Shown here: in pieces, positions 47,193 to 55,490 of the stretch | Layout of the letters: each line of letters begins with the position of its first letter | How positions within the stretch are numbered: the first letter of the stretch is position 1 | Assembly: GCF_024495425.1 (NCBI RefSeq) | Contig: NZ_JANHJR010000003.1 | Coordinates: forward strand, 496,001 to 560,000 | DNA: 64,000 nucleotides | Reading direction: 5' to 3' | Source of the DNA: Haloarchaeobius litoreus | GTDB lineage: Archaea; Halobacteriota; Halobacteria; Halobacteriales; Natrialbaceae | Notes under the pieces: generated by a model | Database searches by the model: none | Told to the model about the DNA's origin: nothing | The model's input: only the letters and a program-made list of their open reading frames with translations | Position numbers and translations under genes: made by a program

Positions 47193-48467
47193 TCAGTCGT
47201 CCGCTGTGAGTTCGACATCAGTCTCTTCCTCGTCTGTGCCACCCGTGTTCGCGATGCGGGCCTGGAAGCCGTGGTACTTGGCGACGCCCGTCGCGTCCGC
47301 CTGTGCGATGCCGTCGACGGTCTCCGTGTCGAACGACGCCGCCGACTCGGAGTAGACGGCGTGCTCGCTCTCGCGGCCGACCGGGCGGACCGACCCGCCC
47401 TGGAGCTTGACGGTGACCGTCCCGGTGACGGTCTCCTGGCTCGCCGCGACGTAGGCGTTCAGCGACCGCATGATGGGTGCGTCGATGAGGCCCTCGTAGG
47501 CCTTCTGTGCCCACTGGTTCTCGACCTGTGGCTTGAAGTCACGCTCGTCCTTCGTGAACACGAGCTGTTCGAGCGCCTCGTGTGCGGTGAGCAGCACCGT
47601 CGCGGCCGGGTGCTCGTAGTTCTCGCGCACCTTCAGCCCGAGCATGCGGTCCTCCATCATGTCCGTGCGGCCGACGCCGTACGCGCCGGCGTACTCGTTG
47701 AGGAACTCGATGAGCTCGACGGGGGCGAGCGCGCCGCCCTCGCCGTCGGCGGTGGTGACGGAGACGGGGTAGCCCTGCTCGAACTCGATGGTGATGGTGG
47801 TCGTCTCGCCCGTGGGCGCGTCGGTCCACTCGTAGATGTCCTCCGGCGGCTGGTAGCTCGGATCTTCGAGGTCCTTGCCCTCGACGGAGCGGCTCCAGAG
47901 GTTCGTGTCGATGGACCAGTCGCCCTCGTTGCCGCCCTCGACGGGCAGGCCCTTCTCGGCGGCGTACTCCTGCTCCCACTCGCGGGTGAGCCCGAGTTCG
48001 CGCACCGGCGCGATGACCTCGAGGTCGGAGTCGCGCCAGACAACCTCGAAGCGGAGCTGGTCGTTGCCCTTGCCCGTGCAGCCGTGGGCGATGCCGGTGC
48101 AGCCCTGCTCGATGGCCACCTCGAGGATGGCCTTCGCGATGACCGGGCGGGCCATCGCCGTCCCGAGCGGGTAGCCCTGGTACGTCGCGTTCGCGGTCAC
48201 GGAGTCGAGACAGAGCTGGGCGAACTCGGCTTTCGCGTCGACGACGTAGTGCTCCAGCCCGAGCGCCTCGGCGGTCTCCTCGGCCTCGTCGAACTCGGCC
48301 GCCGGCTGGCCGACGTCGACCGTGACGCCGATGACCTCGTCGTAGCCGTACTCCTCCTCCAGCAGTGGGACACAGACCGTCGTGTCCAGTCCGCCCGAGA
48401 ACGCGAGTGCTACTTTGCCGCCCGTTTCGTGTGTGTCCGTGTCGCCGTCAGATGTCGTGTGTGTCAT
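47193..48467 (-). CDS. argG: Argininosuccinate synthase
   Basis: 424 residues. It joins citrulline and aspartate with ATP. VALAFSGGLDTTVCVPLL is the N-type ATP pyrophosphatase P-loop; GCTGKGNDQLRFE and GRTDMMEDRMLGLK are family blocks. The first ~15 residues are acidic and His-containing (MTHTTSDGDTDTHETGG). It is first of the argGH unit and is preceded by a hairpin-rich leader region. Confidence 0.95.
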   Translation of the reverse strand: MTHTTSDGDTDTHETGGKVALAFSGGLDTTVCVPLLEEEYGYDEVIGVTVDVGQPAAEFDEAEETAEALGLEHYVVDAKAEFAQLCLDSVTANATYQGYPLGTAMARPVIAKAILEVAIEQGCTGIAHGCTGKGNDQLRFEVVWRDSDLEVIAPVRELGLTREWEQEYAAEKGLPVEGGNEGDWSIDTNLWSRSVEGKDLEDPSYQPPEDIYEWTDAPTGETTTITIEFEQGYPVSVTTADGEGGALAPVELIEFLNEYAGAYGVGRTDMMEDRMLGLKVRENYEHPAATVLLTAHEALEQLVFTKDERDFKPQVENQWAQKAYEGLIDAPIMRSLNAYVAASQETVTGTVTVKLQGGSVRPVGRESEHAVYSESAASFDTETVDGIAQADATGVAKYHGFQARIANTGGTDEEETDVELTADD

Positions 48468-48484
48468 TGAGTGTCGTGGAAACT

Positions 48485-48634
48485 GGCGGACTGACGTCCG
48501 CCGGAGTTAGTTGCAAACTGTGCCCAGCGCTGGGGATGAATGAGTGTGGCCCTAACGGGCCGGTCGTGGTCGCGGTCGTCGGACGGCAACACCGCTCGCG
48601 GAAGAAGTGCGAGCGCGGGAGTCGCGGTGTTGCC
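48485..48634 (-). promoter_or_regulatory. Hairpin-rich leader region upstream of argG
   Basis: This ~150-bp segment lies in the 311-bp gap between argG and the small membrane gene and contains no convincing gene. In order toward argG (minus strand): an 11-bp perfect inverted repeat, GGCAACACCGC (48585-48595) with GCGGTGTTGCC (48624-48634); GGCCC-TAAC-GGGCC (48548-48561); the 12-bp palindrome CCCAGCGCTGGG (48523-48534); and GGCGGAC-TGAC-GTCCGCC (48485-48502), 18 bp before the argG ATG. A minus-strand TTTAATAG box at about 48664-48671 could start a ~170-nt leader. It may be an arginine-responsive leader, an operator array or a divergent control region. Confidence 0.5.
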
Positions 48635-48745
48635 TCATCGTACACACAGTTACAACGAGGTCGCTATTAAAGCCTTGCGGGCAGGCAACGCTTGCACGTC
48701 AGGCGGTTTCGCGGTTCGTGCGAACACCCCGCACGGCTTGGCCCT

Positions 48746-48755
48746 GGTTTTTTAC
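48746..48755 (+). promoter_or_regulatory. TATA box of the small membrane protein gene
   Basis: GGTTTTTTAC centred about 28 bp before the ATG at 48779. Confidence 0.6.
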
Positions 48756-48778
48756 AGCGCCCCAGATAACTGGAGCCC

Positions 48779-48982
48779 ATGTTCGATGGAATCGACGACA
48801 GAGCCGACATCGAGGCCGAATCGCTCCTGCTGGTCATCCTCGGCCTCGTCGTGGTCTGGATCGCACTGGAGATCGTCGGCGAGCTGCTCGGCCTGCTCGG
48901 CTGGCTGCTCGGCCCGTTCAGGCCCGTGCTCGGGCTGGCCATCGTCGTCATCATCGTCCTCTGGCTGACCGACCGGCTCTGA
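48779..48982 (+). CDS. Small two-helix membrane protein
   Basis: 67 residues: an acidic N-terminus (MFDGIDDRADIEAE), a hydrophobic helix LLLVILGLVVVWIALEIVG, a short loop GPFRP and a second helix VLGLAIVVIIVLWL ending DRL. No known function. It is probably monocistronic. Confidence 0.75.
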   Translation: MFDGIDDRADIEAESLLLVILGLVVVWIALEIVGELLGLLGWLLGPFRPVLGLAIVVIIVLWLTDRL

Positions 48983-49019
48983 CCGCCAGCCTCTTTTCGC
49001 CCGACCGCCGAGTACGACC

Positions 49020-49520
49020 GTGTTCAGCCTGAACGTCCCGGTCCCCGGCTCCGTCTCCCGGCTCGCCCACGAGCTCCAGCCGGCGCTGTTCGGCTTCGAA
49101 CGCGTCCGCGACGAGCACACCCTGCTGGCCAAGCGCATCGGCGACCCGGACCACTTCGACGCCCGCACCCACGAGGTCCGCCGCGCCCTCCGCGGCCAGC
49201 CCGCCTTCGAGGCCCAGGTTACGGGCGTCGACTACTTCGAGCGCCCGACCGTCGGCACCGCGCCCGTCGTCTACCTCGCCGTCGAGAGCCCCGGCCTGCT
49301 GGAGCTGCACGAGTCACTGGTCGACGAGTTCGGGGCCATCGACGGGCTGGAGGGCGAGGACTACACGCCCCACGTCACGCTGGCCCGCGACGGCGATATG
49401 GCGAGCGCCGAGCGTGCGGCGGCGCAGGACCTCGAACCCGTGACGTGGACGGTGAACGAGCTGGAGTTCTTCGACTCGAAGTACCGGGAGGTCGCCGGGC
49501 GGATCTCGTTGCCCGCCTGA
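49020..49520 (+). CDS. 2'-5' RNA ligase-like 2H phosphoesterase
   Basis: 166 residues. The C-terminal catalytic motif is TPHVTLARDGD; the N-terminal H motif appears as DEHTLLAKRIGD (H-T-L), a variant of HxT. The fold is the 2H superfamily (cyclic phosphodiesterase/ligase). It differs clearly from ThpR at 26860. Start is GTG at 49020. A decayed copy of its 3' end lies at 49853-49964, on the far side of cspA. Confidence 0.82.
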   Translation: MFSLNVPVPGSVSRLAHELQPALFGFERVRDEHTLLAKRIGDPDHFDARTHEVRRALRGQPAFEAQVTGVDYFERPTVGTAPVVYLAVESPGLLELHESLVDEFGAIDGLEGEDYTPHVTLARDGDMASAERAAAQDLEPVTWTVNELEFFDSKYREVAGRISLPA

Positions 49521-49612
49521 GACGTTCCCGGTCCGTGTGAACCCGCATCCCCCGTCGTGGTACCGCGACCCTCGGAACCCTTATCCCTCAGCCGCCTGAA
49601 TATATTGTTGTA

Positions 49613-49807
49613 ATGGCAAACGGTAACGTTGACTTCTTCAACGACACAGGCGGCTACGGTTTCATCGAGACTGAGGATGCGGACGAGGACGTTTTCTTCC
49701 ACATGGAGGACGTTGGCGGTCCGGACCTCGAAGAGGGACAGGAGATCGAGTTCGACATTGAGGACGCCCCCAAGGGCCCCCGCGCGACGAACGTCGTCCG
49801 TAACTAA
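49613..49807 (+). CDS. cspA: Cold-shock domain protein CspA
   Basis: 64 residues, a single cold-shock domain that binds single-stranded RNA or DNA. The RNP1-like GYGFIE and RNP2-like VFFHMED are present; the sequence is more acidic than bacterial CspA, as in halophiles. CCTTATCC lies about 30 bp before the ATG. Confidence 0.95.
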   Translation: MANGNVDFFNDTGGYGFIETEDADEDVFFHMEDVGGPDLEEGQEIEFDIEDAPKGPRATNVVRN

Positions 49808-49852
49808 CTACGAGTTTCGTCCGCCGCATCCGGCGACCGGTCGATAATTTCG

Positions 49853-49964
49853 TTCTACAACCCTCACACTCGCGAGCGGCCGCGCTCCACGTCGCCGACT
49901 GTCGATGTCGGTGACATGGACGGTCGACGAGCGGGCGTTCTTCGGCGCGGAGTACCGGAAGTAA
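49853..49964 (+). pseudogene. Relic of a 2H phosphoesterase 3' end
   Basis: Between cspA and the lipoprotein gene, bases 49911-49964 translate as VTWTVDERAFFGAEYRK then stop. The intact gene at 49020 has VTWTVNELEFFDSKYRE at its corresponding place. Upstream, TACAACCCTCAC and CTCGCGAGCG resemble the DNA for DYTPHVTLAR but with deletions and a frame change. No start or N-terminal part remains. This looks like a decayed second copy of the 2H gene. Confidence 0.65.
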
Positions 49965-50009
49965 CGACGTGTGTTTCGTGGCCGGCGTCGTCGATTCGTT
50001 CTGCGGGAG

Positions 50010-50702
50010 TTACGAGCGAACGGAGAACCGGGCAGCGACCCCGTAGTCCGTTTCGTAGTCGTTCTCGACTTCCTTCTCGGACGTGACACCCCAGTACACG
50101 AATCGATACTCCCCACTACTGAGCGGCGCACAGACGTGGTAGGTCGGCGAGTGGCGAACCGCATCCGACGCACCGTCTTGCGTGAACGTCAGCTCCCACC
50201 GGAACCCGTCCCCGGGGTCGTGCATCACGCCCTCGTCCGACCAGCCTGCGAATACCTCCTCCCGGCCGAAGATTGTACGCCACCGGTCCGTGTCCCGGTA
50301 CTGGATGTCGAACTTACCCTTGTTCCCGGATGTGTTGGTCTCGCCGGAAACGTTCTCCAGCGTCGCGACGAGTGTCTCCCCCACCGAGATCGGCTGATCC
50401 TCGATTTCAAGCCGATACCCGGCGAGTCGTCCGTAGCTCTCCACGACCCAGTACGGTTCGATGGACCGGTACCCATCCCGGCAGGACGCCGCCATGCCAG
50501 CACTCCCATCGGTTACCGGAGTGGCCGTGCCAGTCTCTGCGGTCGTCGGTGTTTCGGCGACGGTTACGCTCTGGGTAGTTGTCTGCTGTGTCGGTGTCGA
50601 CTCTGTACCGTTCTGGGTATCACTGGTGGATAGACAACCGGTGGTTGCGCCGGTTAGCCCGATGGCCGATGTGAGTAACTTCCGCCGGGTTGGAGGGCAC
50701 AT
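50010..50702 (-). CDS. Lipoprotein of unknown function
   Basis: 230 residues. The N-terminus PPTRRKLLTSAIGLTGATTGC has a twin-arginine motif and lipobox ending in the anchored Cys. A Thr/Ser-rich linker (~25-65) follows. The C-terminal ~150 residues are beta-rich, ending with ...GVAARFSVRS, and recall Ig-like extracellular domains. I cannot assign a binding partner. Codon use is slightly less GC-rich than neighbours, with more A/T at third positions. Confidence 0.75.
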   Translation of the reverse strand: MCPPTRRKLLTSAIGLTGATTGCLSTSDTQNGTESTPTQQTTTQSVTVAETPTTAETGTATPVTDGSAGMAASCRDGYRSIEPYWVVESYGRLAGYRLEIEDQPISVGETLVATLENVSGETNTSGNKGKFDIQYRDTDRWRTIFGREEVFAGWSDEGVMHDPGDGFRWELTFTQDGASDAVRHSPTYHVCAPLSSGEYRFVYWGVTSEKEVENDYETDYGVAARFSVRS

Positions 50703-50757
50703 ACCACAGTAACAGTCCCGGTGATGACAAATTATCTTTGTCAGTCAACCGATTTTA

Positions 50758-52941
50758 TCACGGCCGCGGCGGCTCGCCGTCGTACCCGTCCATGTCCTGA
50801 TAGAAGTTCAGCATCGCGAACTTCAGCTTCTCCGGCTGCAGGTCCAGCATCTCGTCGCGCTCCTCCACCGGGAACGTATCGCGGACGCTGTACTTGCCCA
50901 TCTCGCCCTTGCTCTTGGCGGTGTAGCGCTCGTCGAGCAGGATGCGCACCCCGAAGTCCTCGGGCGAGCGGATGACACGGCCGATGGCCTGTCTGGTCTT
51001 CCTGATGGTGGGGATCTCGACGGCGTAGCGCCAGCCGGCGTCGCGCTCGCCGCTGCGGCCGAACGCCTCGCCGTAGGCGTCCTGGACGGCCTCGGCGCGG
51101 TCGTCGAGGTGGGGGTAGGGGACGCCGAGGACGACCACGCTCCGGGCGTCGTCGCCGTCGAAGCTGACGCCCTCCGCGAGGGTGCCCCAGAGCGACGTGA
51201 GGAGGACGCCGTCGTCGTCGTCGGTGAACCGCTGGCGGAGGTCCTCGGCGCGCGTGCCCGGCTCGTCGAGGTACACCGTCGCGTCGGTCTCGCCGCGGAG
51301 CCGGGTCGCGTAGCGCTCGGCCTCCGCGTAGTTCGGCGTGAAGACGAGCGTGTTGCCCGGCGTGAACTCGACCGCGTCGGCGAGCGTCGAGCCGACGGTC
51401 TCCTGCACCTCGGCGTCGTTGCGGGCGCTGGCGAACAGCGCCGGGGTCGAGACGGCGTAGGTGCGCCGGCGCTCCGGCGGGAACTGGAGCCCGAACGCCA
51501 TCGTCACCGGCTCGGTCAGCCCGAGCACGTCGGCGGTGACGGCGAAGGGGCGCAAAGTCGCGCTCATCAGCACCGTCGCGTGGACCTCCTCGAACAGGTC
51601 CCGGGTGACGTCCTGCGGGATGCAGGTGTAGAGCTCGGCGCGCCCGTAGACCTCGTCGGTTCCCTGGTCGCGACGGACCGAGGCGACCGGGTAGAGGCCC
51701 TCGTCGGTGCCCTCGCGCATCCACGCGCCGACGAAGCCCGCCGCCTGCAGCGTCTGTGACTCCTTGCGGGTCGTCGCCTCGCCGTTCTTGTACGCCTCCT
51801 CGTAGGCGTCGTCGAGGTCCGAGCCGAGCGTCACCGCCGCTTCGAGGTCGGTCTTGTAGCCCGGGCCGCTGTAGAGCTGGAGGAACCGGAGCGTGAGGTC
51901 GTCGCGCCTGTCCTCGTTGGCGACGGCCACGTCCACCCAGTCGTCGCCGACGCGCTCGCGCTCGCCGAAGCCAAAGGAGTCCTCGTACGTCTCCACGAGC
52001 GCGTTCCTGAACGGCCGGAGGACGTTCTCGGCGCGCTCCGCGCGGCTGTCGTCGCTCTCCGCCAGCTCCTCCAGTGCCGCGTCGAGCGTCTGCTCGGTGA
52101 GCGTCCGCGTGGCGTGGTCCCGGGCCGCGCCCTCGACGTTGTGCGCCTCGTCGAAGACGGTGATGACGTCCTCGGGCTCGCGGCCGAGCCACCGGAAGAA
52201 CTGCTCCCGGATGTTCGGGTCGAGCAGGTGGTGGTAGTTGCAGACGACGAGGTCGACGCCCTCCATCGACTCCTTCAGCAGCTCGTAGCCGCACATCGTC
52301 CGCTCGCCCGCGTAGTCGTACACGTCGTCCGGCGTGCGCACGTCGTCGAACAGCCACGCGCGGAAGCCCTCCACGTCGCCGGTGAGGTTGTTCCGGTAGT
52401 TGTCGCAGACGTTCTTCTCGTCGGAGATGGTGGTCGCGCGCTCCTCGACGCTGTCGAGCTCGTCCACGACCGCCTGCCGCGCCTCCATGGCGGCTTCCTC
52501 GCCCGTCTGGGCCTGTGCGAGCAGCTCGCGCTCGCGCTCGCGCAGCTCCGCGGCCTCGCGCCGCGCGTCGACGAGTTCGCGGGTGTTGTCACGCAGCACC
52601 TGGCACTCCTCGTAGCCAACGTCGATGTGGCACATCGAGGCCTTCCCGCGGAAGACGACCGCGCGGATCGGCTCCTTGCGGGTGATGGCGCGTGCCTCCT
52701 CGACGAACTGGCGCATCTGCTGGTGGACGTCGGTCGTGATGACGACCGTCTTGTCCGCCTCGCGTGCGTACTCCAGCGCTGGGACCAGCGCCGAGAGCGT
52801 CTTCCCGGTACCACAGGCACCCTCGAACAGCACGTCCTGTCCCCGTCCCAGGGAGGTGTGGATGCGCTGCATCGCGTCCCGCTGGTTGTCGTAGGGCGCG
52901 TCGTACGGGAAGAACCGCATGTACGCGTCGGTGTCGGCCAC
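50758..52941 (-). CDS. XPD/Rad3-like ATP-dependent DNA helicase
   Basis: 727 residues, an SF2 5'-3' helicase of the XPD/DinG group. Walker A is EGACGTGKTLSALV and the DEAH box is VFDEAHNVEG. Cysteines in SMCHIDVGYEEC, NVCDNYRN and TMCGYELL are placed to hold the 4Fe-4S cluster. C-terminal motifs are SLWGTLAEGVSFDGDDAR and the Q/R finger AIGRVIRSPEDFG. The coiled-coil insert DARREAAELRERERELLAQAQ lies between cysteines. I chose the GTG at 52941, with CATTTTATCC about 27 bp upstream; ATG 52920 is possible. It acts in DNA repair or replication. Confidence 0.92.
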   Translation of the reverse strand: MADTDAYMRFFPYDAPYDNQRDAMQRIHTSLGRGQDVLFEGACGTGKTLSALVPALEYAREADKTVVITTDVHQQMRQFVEEARAITRKEPIRAVVFRGKASMCHIDVGYEECQVLRDNTRELVDARREAAELRERERELLAQAQTGEEAAMEARQAVVDELDSVEERATTISDEKNVCDNYRNNLTGDVEGFRAWLFDDVRTPDDVYDYAGERTMCGYELLKESMEGVDLVVCNYHHLLDPNIREQFFRWLGREPEDVITVFDEAHNVEGAARDHATRTLTEQTLDAALEELAESDDSRAERAENVLRPFRNALVETYEDSFGFGERERVGDDWVDVAVANEDRRDDLTLRFLQLYSGPGYKTDLEAAVTLGSDLDDAYEEAYKNGEATTRKESQTLQAAGFVGAWMREGTDEGLYPVASVRRDQGTDEVYGRAELYTCIPQDVTRDLFEEVHATVLMSATLRPFAVTADVLGLTEPVTMAFGLQFPPERRRTYAVSTPALFASARNDAEVQETVGSTLADAVEFTPGNTLVFTPNYAEAERYATRLRGETDATVYLDEPGTRAEDLRQRFTDDDDGVLLTSLWGTLAEGVSFDGDDARSVVVLGVPYPHLDDRAEAVQDAYGEAFGRSGERDAGWRYAVEIPTIRKTRQAIGRVIRSPEDFGVRILLDERYTAKSKGEMGKYSVRDTFPVEERDEMLDLQPEKLKFAMLNFYQDMDGYDGEPPRP

Positions 52942-52988
52942 ACCCGCCTTTGGCCGCCTTCGGATAAAATGGTTCGTGCCTGTGGTCG

Positions 52989-53087
52989 TCAGAGGCCCGT
53001 GGTGATTGCCTCCCCGACCGTGGCCACCACTGCGGCGAGCAGGGAGCCGTAGGCGAGTGCGAGTCCCGGCTGGGGCAGGTCGCCCAT
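52989..53087 (-). CDS. Possible 32-residue single-helix membrane protein
   Basis: A short open frame MGDLPQPGLALAYGSLLA with one hydrophobic helix ending VGEAITTGL, 47 bp upstream of the helicase gene on the same strand. It has haloarchaeal codon use and a small-membrane-protein look, but no visible promoter. Confidence 0.35.
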   Translation of the reverse strand: MGDLPQPGLALAYGSLLAAVVATVGEAITTGL

Positions 53088-53304
53088 CGTCGCCGGGTCG
53101 GCGACGCGCGAGACGGCCCACCGAGCACGACCAGCACGGACGGGCGCGGGTGGAGCACGGCTACCGAATCCCGCCGATGGGTGTCGGCGGTATGCTCTCG
53201 TGAACGGTTCGCTCACGGACGGCACGACAGCGGGCCGACCGCGCACACCACTGAACCGTGATACATCTTTTTCTGTCGTCCACCGCTACGCGACTCCGTT
53301 CGCT

Positions 53305-54219
53305 ATGGCCGATGATGATGGTTCTCGGAGACCGACGGACGGGGACGACCGAACACGCCGCGACGTCCTGCGCTCGCTGGGCGTCGGGGCCGGGACGCTT
53401 GCGGGACTGAGCGCCGCGACCCGACGCGCGCTCGCCGACACCGGCGACGGACTGCCCGACTCCTTCCGCGTCCGTGGCACCGAGACCGTCACCGTCCGCA
53501 TCGACCCCGAGGAGGTGAGCGTCACCCGACGCCGCGTCAGTCCGGACCTCGAACGTCGGTACGGGCGGGCCTCGCGGGCGCTCGTCACCACCGAGACGTA
53601 CCCCCGACCGGAGGCACGGAGCGACGACCTCCCCGCGCGGGACACACGGACGATCCGTCGGCCGTGGGACACCCACTACGCGACGGCCGAGGAGTGGGAG
53701 ACCTACTACACCGAGCGGGACGTATCGACAACCGAGGTCTCCGGGGACGCCCTCGCCCGACCGAGCGACTGTCCGAAGTGGTACTTCGAGGCGGTCGACG
53801 GTGGCTACGAGCTGAAGGGGCCGATGAACCTCGCCGGCTCGAACACCTTCATCGACATGGACGAGGCGGTGGACACCCTCACGAGCAACGGCTGGACCGA
53901 CATCGTCGTCCAGTACAACCGGTACGCGTGGGTGCCGCAGAACGCCCAGTTCGAGATGCAGCATCAGACGGCCGCGACAGGCACGTTCCGCATCCTCGGC
54001 GGCTACCACGCGAAGTTCTGGGACACCGGCGACTACGTCACGATGACCGCCCACGAGGACGACGCCGTACCCCACGAAGCCATCTCCTACAGGACGGCGG
54101 AGAACGAGATCGCGAGCGTCTTCGAGGACGCGTCCGGAGTCGACGCCATCACGGACTACTACGACTTCGAGAACGGGGGTGACCTCGACCACGACGGGTT
54201 CGTCACCGACCTGTACTGA
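53305..54219 (+). CDS. Tat-exported protein of unknown function
   Basis: 304 residues. A Tat signal DRTRRDVLRSLGVGAGTLAG leads a mature protein that is strongly acidic. The middle is Arg/Asp-rich; the C-terminal half (residues ~150-290) is the most structured part (CPKWYFEAVDGGYELKGPMN; ILGGYHAKFWDTGDYVTM). It ends GGDLDHDGFVTDLY, which resembles a calcium-binding EF-hand or dockerin loop. I recognise no enzyme motif. It is flanked by the helicase and a small acidic protein, with no operon link. Confidence 0.8.
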   Translation: MADDDGSRRPTDGDDRTRRDVLRSLGVGAGTLAGLSAATRRALADTGDGLPDSFRVRGTETVTVRIDPEEVSVTRRRVSPDLERRYGRASRALVTTETYPRPEARSDDLPARDTRTIRRPWDTHYATAEEWETYYTERDVSTTEVSGDALARPSDCPKWYFEAVDGGYELKGPMNLAGSNTFIDMDEAVDTLTSNGWTDIVVQYNRYAWVPQNAQFEMQHQTAATGTFRILGGYHAKFWDTGDYVTMTAHEDDAVPHEAISYRTAENEIASVFEDASGVDAITDYYDFENGGDLDHDGFVTDLY

Positions 54220-54263
54220 CGGGCTCCCACAGACCTAAGAGCGACCAAGACATACGGTACCAC

Positions 54264-54446
54264 ATGCCAGTGCCCGGCTATGACCTCGACGATCTGGACG
54301 AATCGCTCCGGGAACGCCTCGCACAGCGGGCCCTAGAGGAGATGCTCGACGACGAGGAACTGGCTCGTCTGGAGGCCGGCGAAGGCCTGACCGACGTGCT
54401 CGAACCGGAGGAGATCAGTCGGCTCCTCGAGACCGAGGCGCGCTGA
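54264..54446 (+). CDS. Small acidic helical protein
   Basis: 60 residues, MPVPGYDLDDLDESLRERLA at the start, then helices rich in Glu/Leu/Arg (EEMLDDEELARLEAG, EEISRLLETEAR). No known family. It is convergent with the CDF gene with a one-base gap. Confidence 0.6.
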   Translation: MPVPGYDLDDLDESLRERLAQRALEEMLDDEELARLEAGEGLTDVLEPEEISRLLETEAR

Positions 54447-54447
54447 G

Positions 54448-55428
54448 CTACGCCGACGTCGCGTCGGTACCCGAGCCGCCGTCGAGTTTCGTCTCCGGCT
54501 CGATGTACACCGTCTTCACCGCGCTGTCGAGCTCCTTCAGCTTCGCCTCGATGGCGCTGATGGCGTCGTCGATCTCCTCGGTGTCGAGGTCGCCCTCGAA
54601 CGAGACGTCCGCGGTGACGACGAGTCGACCGGGACCGAAGTAGACGGTCCGGAAGTCGTTGACGGAGACGACACCCTCACCCTCACGGACGGCCTTCCGG
54701 AGGTCGGACTCCTCGTCAGCGGCCAGGGACTCGCCGAGCAGGAGGCGCTTGTTCTCCCAGGCGAGTGCGATCGCGAAGAACATGAGCAGGAGCCCGATGA
54801 GCAGCGCCGAGACGGCGTCGTATATCTGGTTCCCGGTCACGTTCGTGAGGTAGACGCCGAACAGTGCGATGCCGGCACCGGCCATCGCGATGGTGTCCTC
54901 GGTGAACGCGGTGAGGGTGGTCACGTCGCTGGTCTTCCGGAACGCCTCGCGGTAGCTCGCCCAGTCGTGTTTCTCCATCTGGAGCGTGAGTGCCTTGTTC
55001 GCCTTCGCCAGCGCGTACGTCTCGAAGACGATGGCCCCGAGGAGCACGCCGTAGTTCACCCAGACCGCGGGGAAGGTGACGCCGAACAGGGTCGGGTCCG
55101 TCACCGTCGGTTCGTGGGGGTGCACGATGGCGTCGTAGCCGTGCGTGGCTGACTCCCAGCCCGCGATGCCGAACAGCAGCACGCTGACGAGGAAGGCATA
55201 GAAGAACTGTGCCTTCCCGTAGCCGAAGGGGTGGCTCCGGCTCGCCTCCTTGCCGGAGTAGCGGATGCCGACCAGCAGGAACACCTGGTTGCCGGTGTCG
55301 GAGACCGAGTGGTACGTCTCGGACAGCATCGCCGGGCTCCCCGTCAGGAGGTACCCGACGAACTTCAGTATCGCGATCGCCCCGTTGGCGAAGAGTGCGG
55401 CGATGACGACTGACTTGCTCGAGGCCAT
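54448..55428 (-). CDS. Cation diffusion facilitator family transporter
   Basis: 326 residues with six helices and a C-terminal cytoplasmic domain (ADVSFEGDLDTEEIDDAISAIE). TM2 carries the metal motif HSVSD (YHSVSDTGNQ). In TM5, where classical CDF proteins have HxxxD, the residues are TEDTIAMAG, as in the SLC30A9 (ZnT9)-like branch, so metal selectivity is uncertain. CDF proteins exchange Zn2+ or other divalent ions for protons. GGTTTTTTCCC lies about 28 bp before the ATG. Confidence 0.9.
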   Translation of the reverse strand: MASSKSVVIAALFANGAIAILKFVGYLLTGSPAMLSETYHSVSDTGNQVFLLVGIRYSGKEASRSHPFGYGKAQFFYAFLVSVLLFGIAGWESATHGYDAIVHPHEPTVTDPTLFGVTFPAVWVNYGVLLGAIVFETYALAKANKALTLQMEKHDWASYREAFRKTSDVTTLTAFTEDTIAMAGAGIALFGVYLTNVTGNQIYDAVSALLIGLLLMFFAIALAWENKRLLLGESLAADEESDLRKAVREGEGVVSVNDFRTVYFGPGRLVVTADVSFEGDLDTEEIDDAISAIEAKLKELDSAVKTVYIEPETKLDGGSGTDATSA

Positions 55429-55490
55429 TGGCTACTCGACTGACACGGAGGGAAAAAACCGTTCCGGAGCGACGCGCGACCGGCCCGGAC

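Noticed and set aside
48540-48968. 142-codon plus-strand frame through the argG upstream region
   Set aside because: It runs through the inverted repeats and overlaps the small membrane gene in another frame; Ser/Arg-rich and unconserved-looking.
50758-53121. Longer N-terminus for the helicase, starting at 53121
   Set aside because: The extra ~60 residues are Arg/Gly/Pro-rich and cross the promoter of the GTG at 52941.
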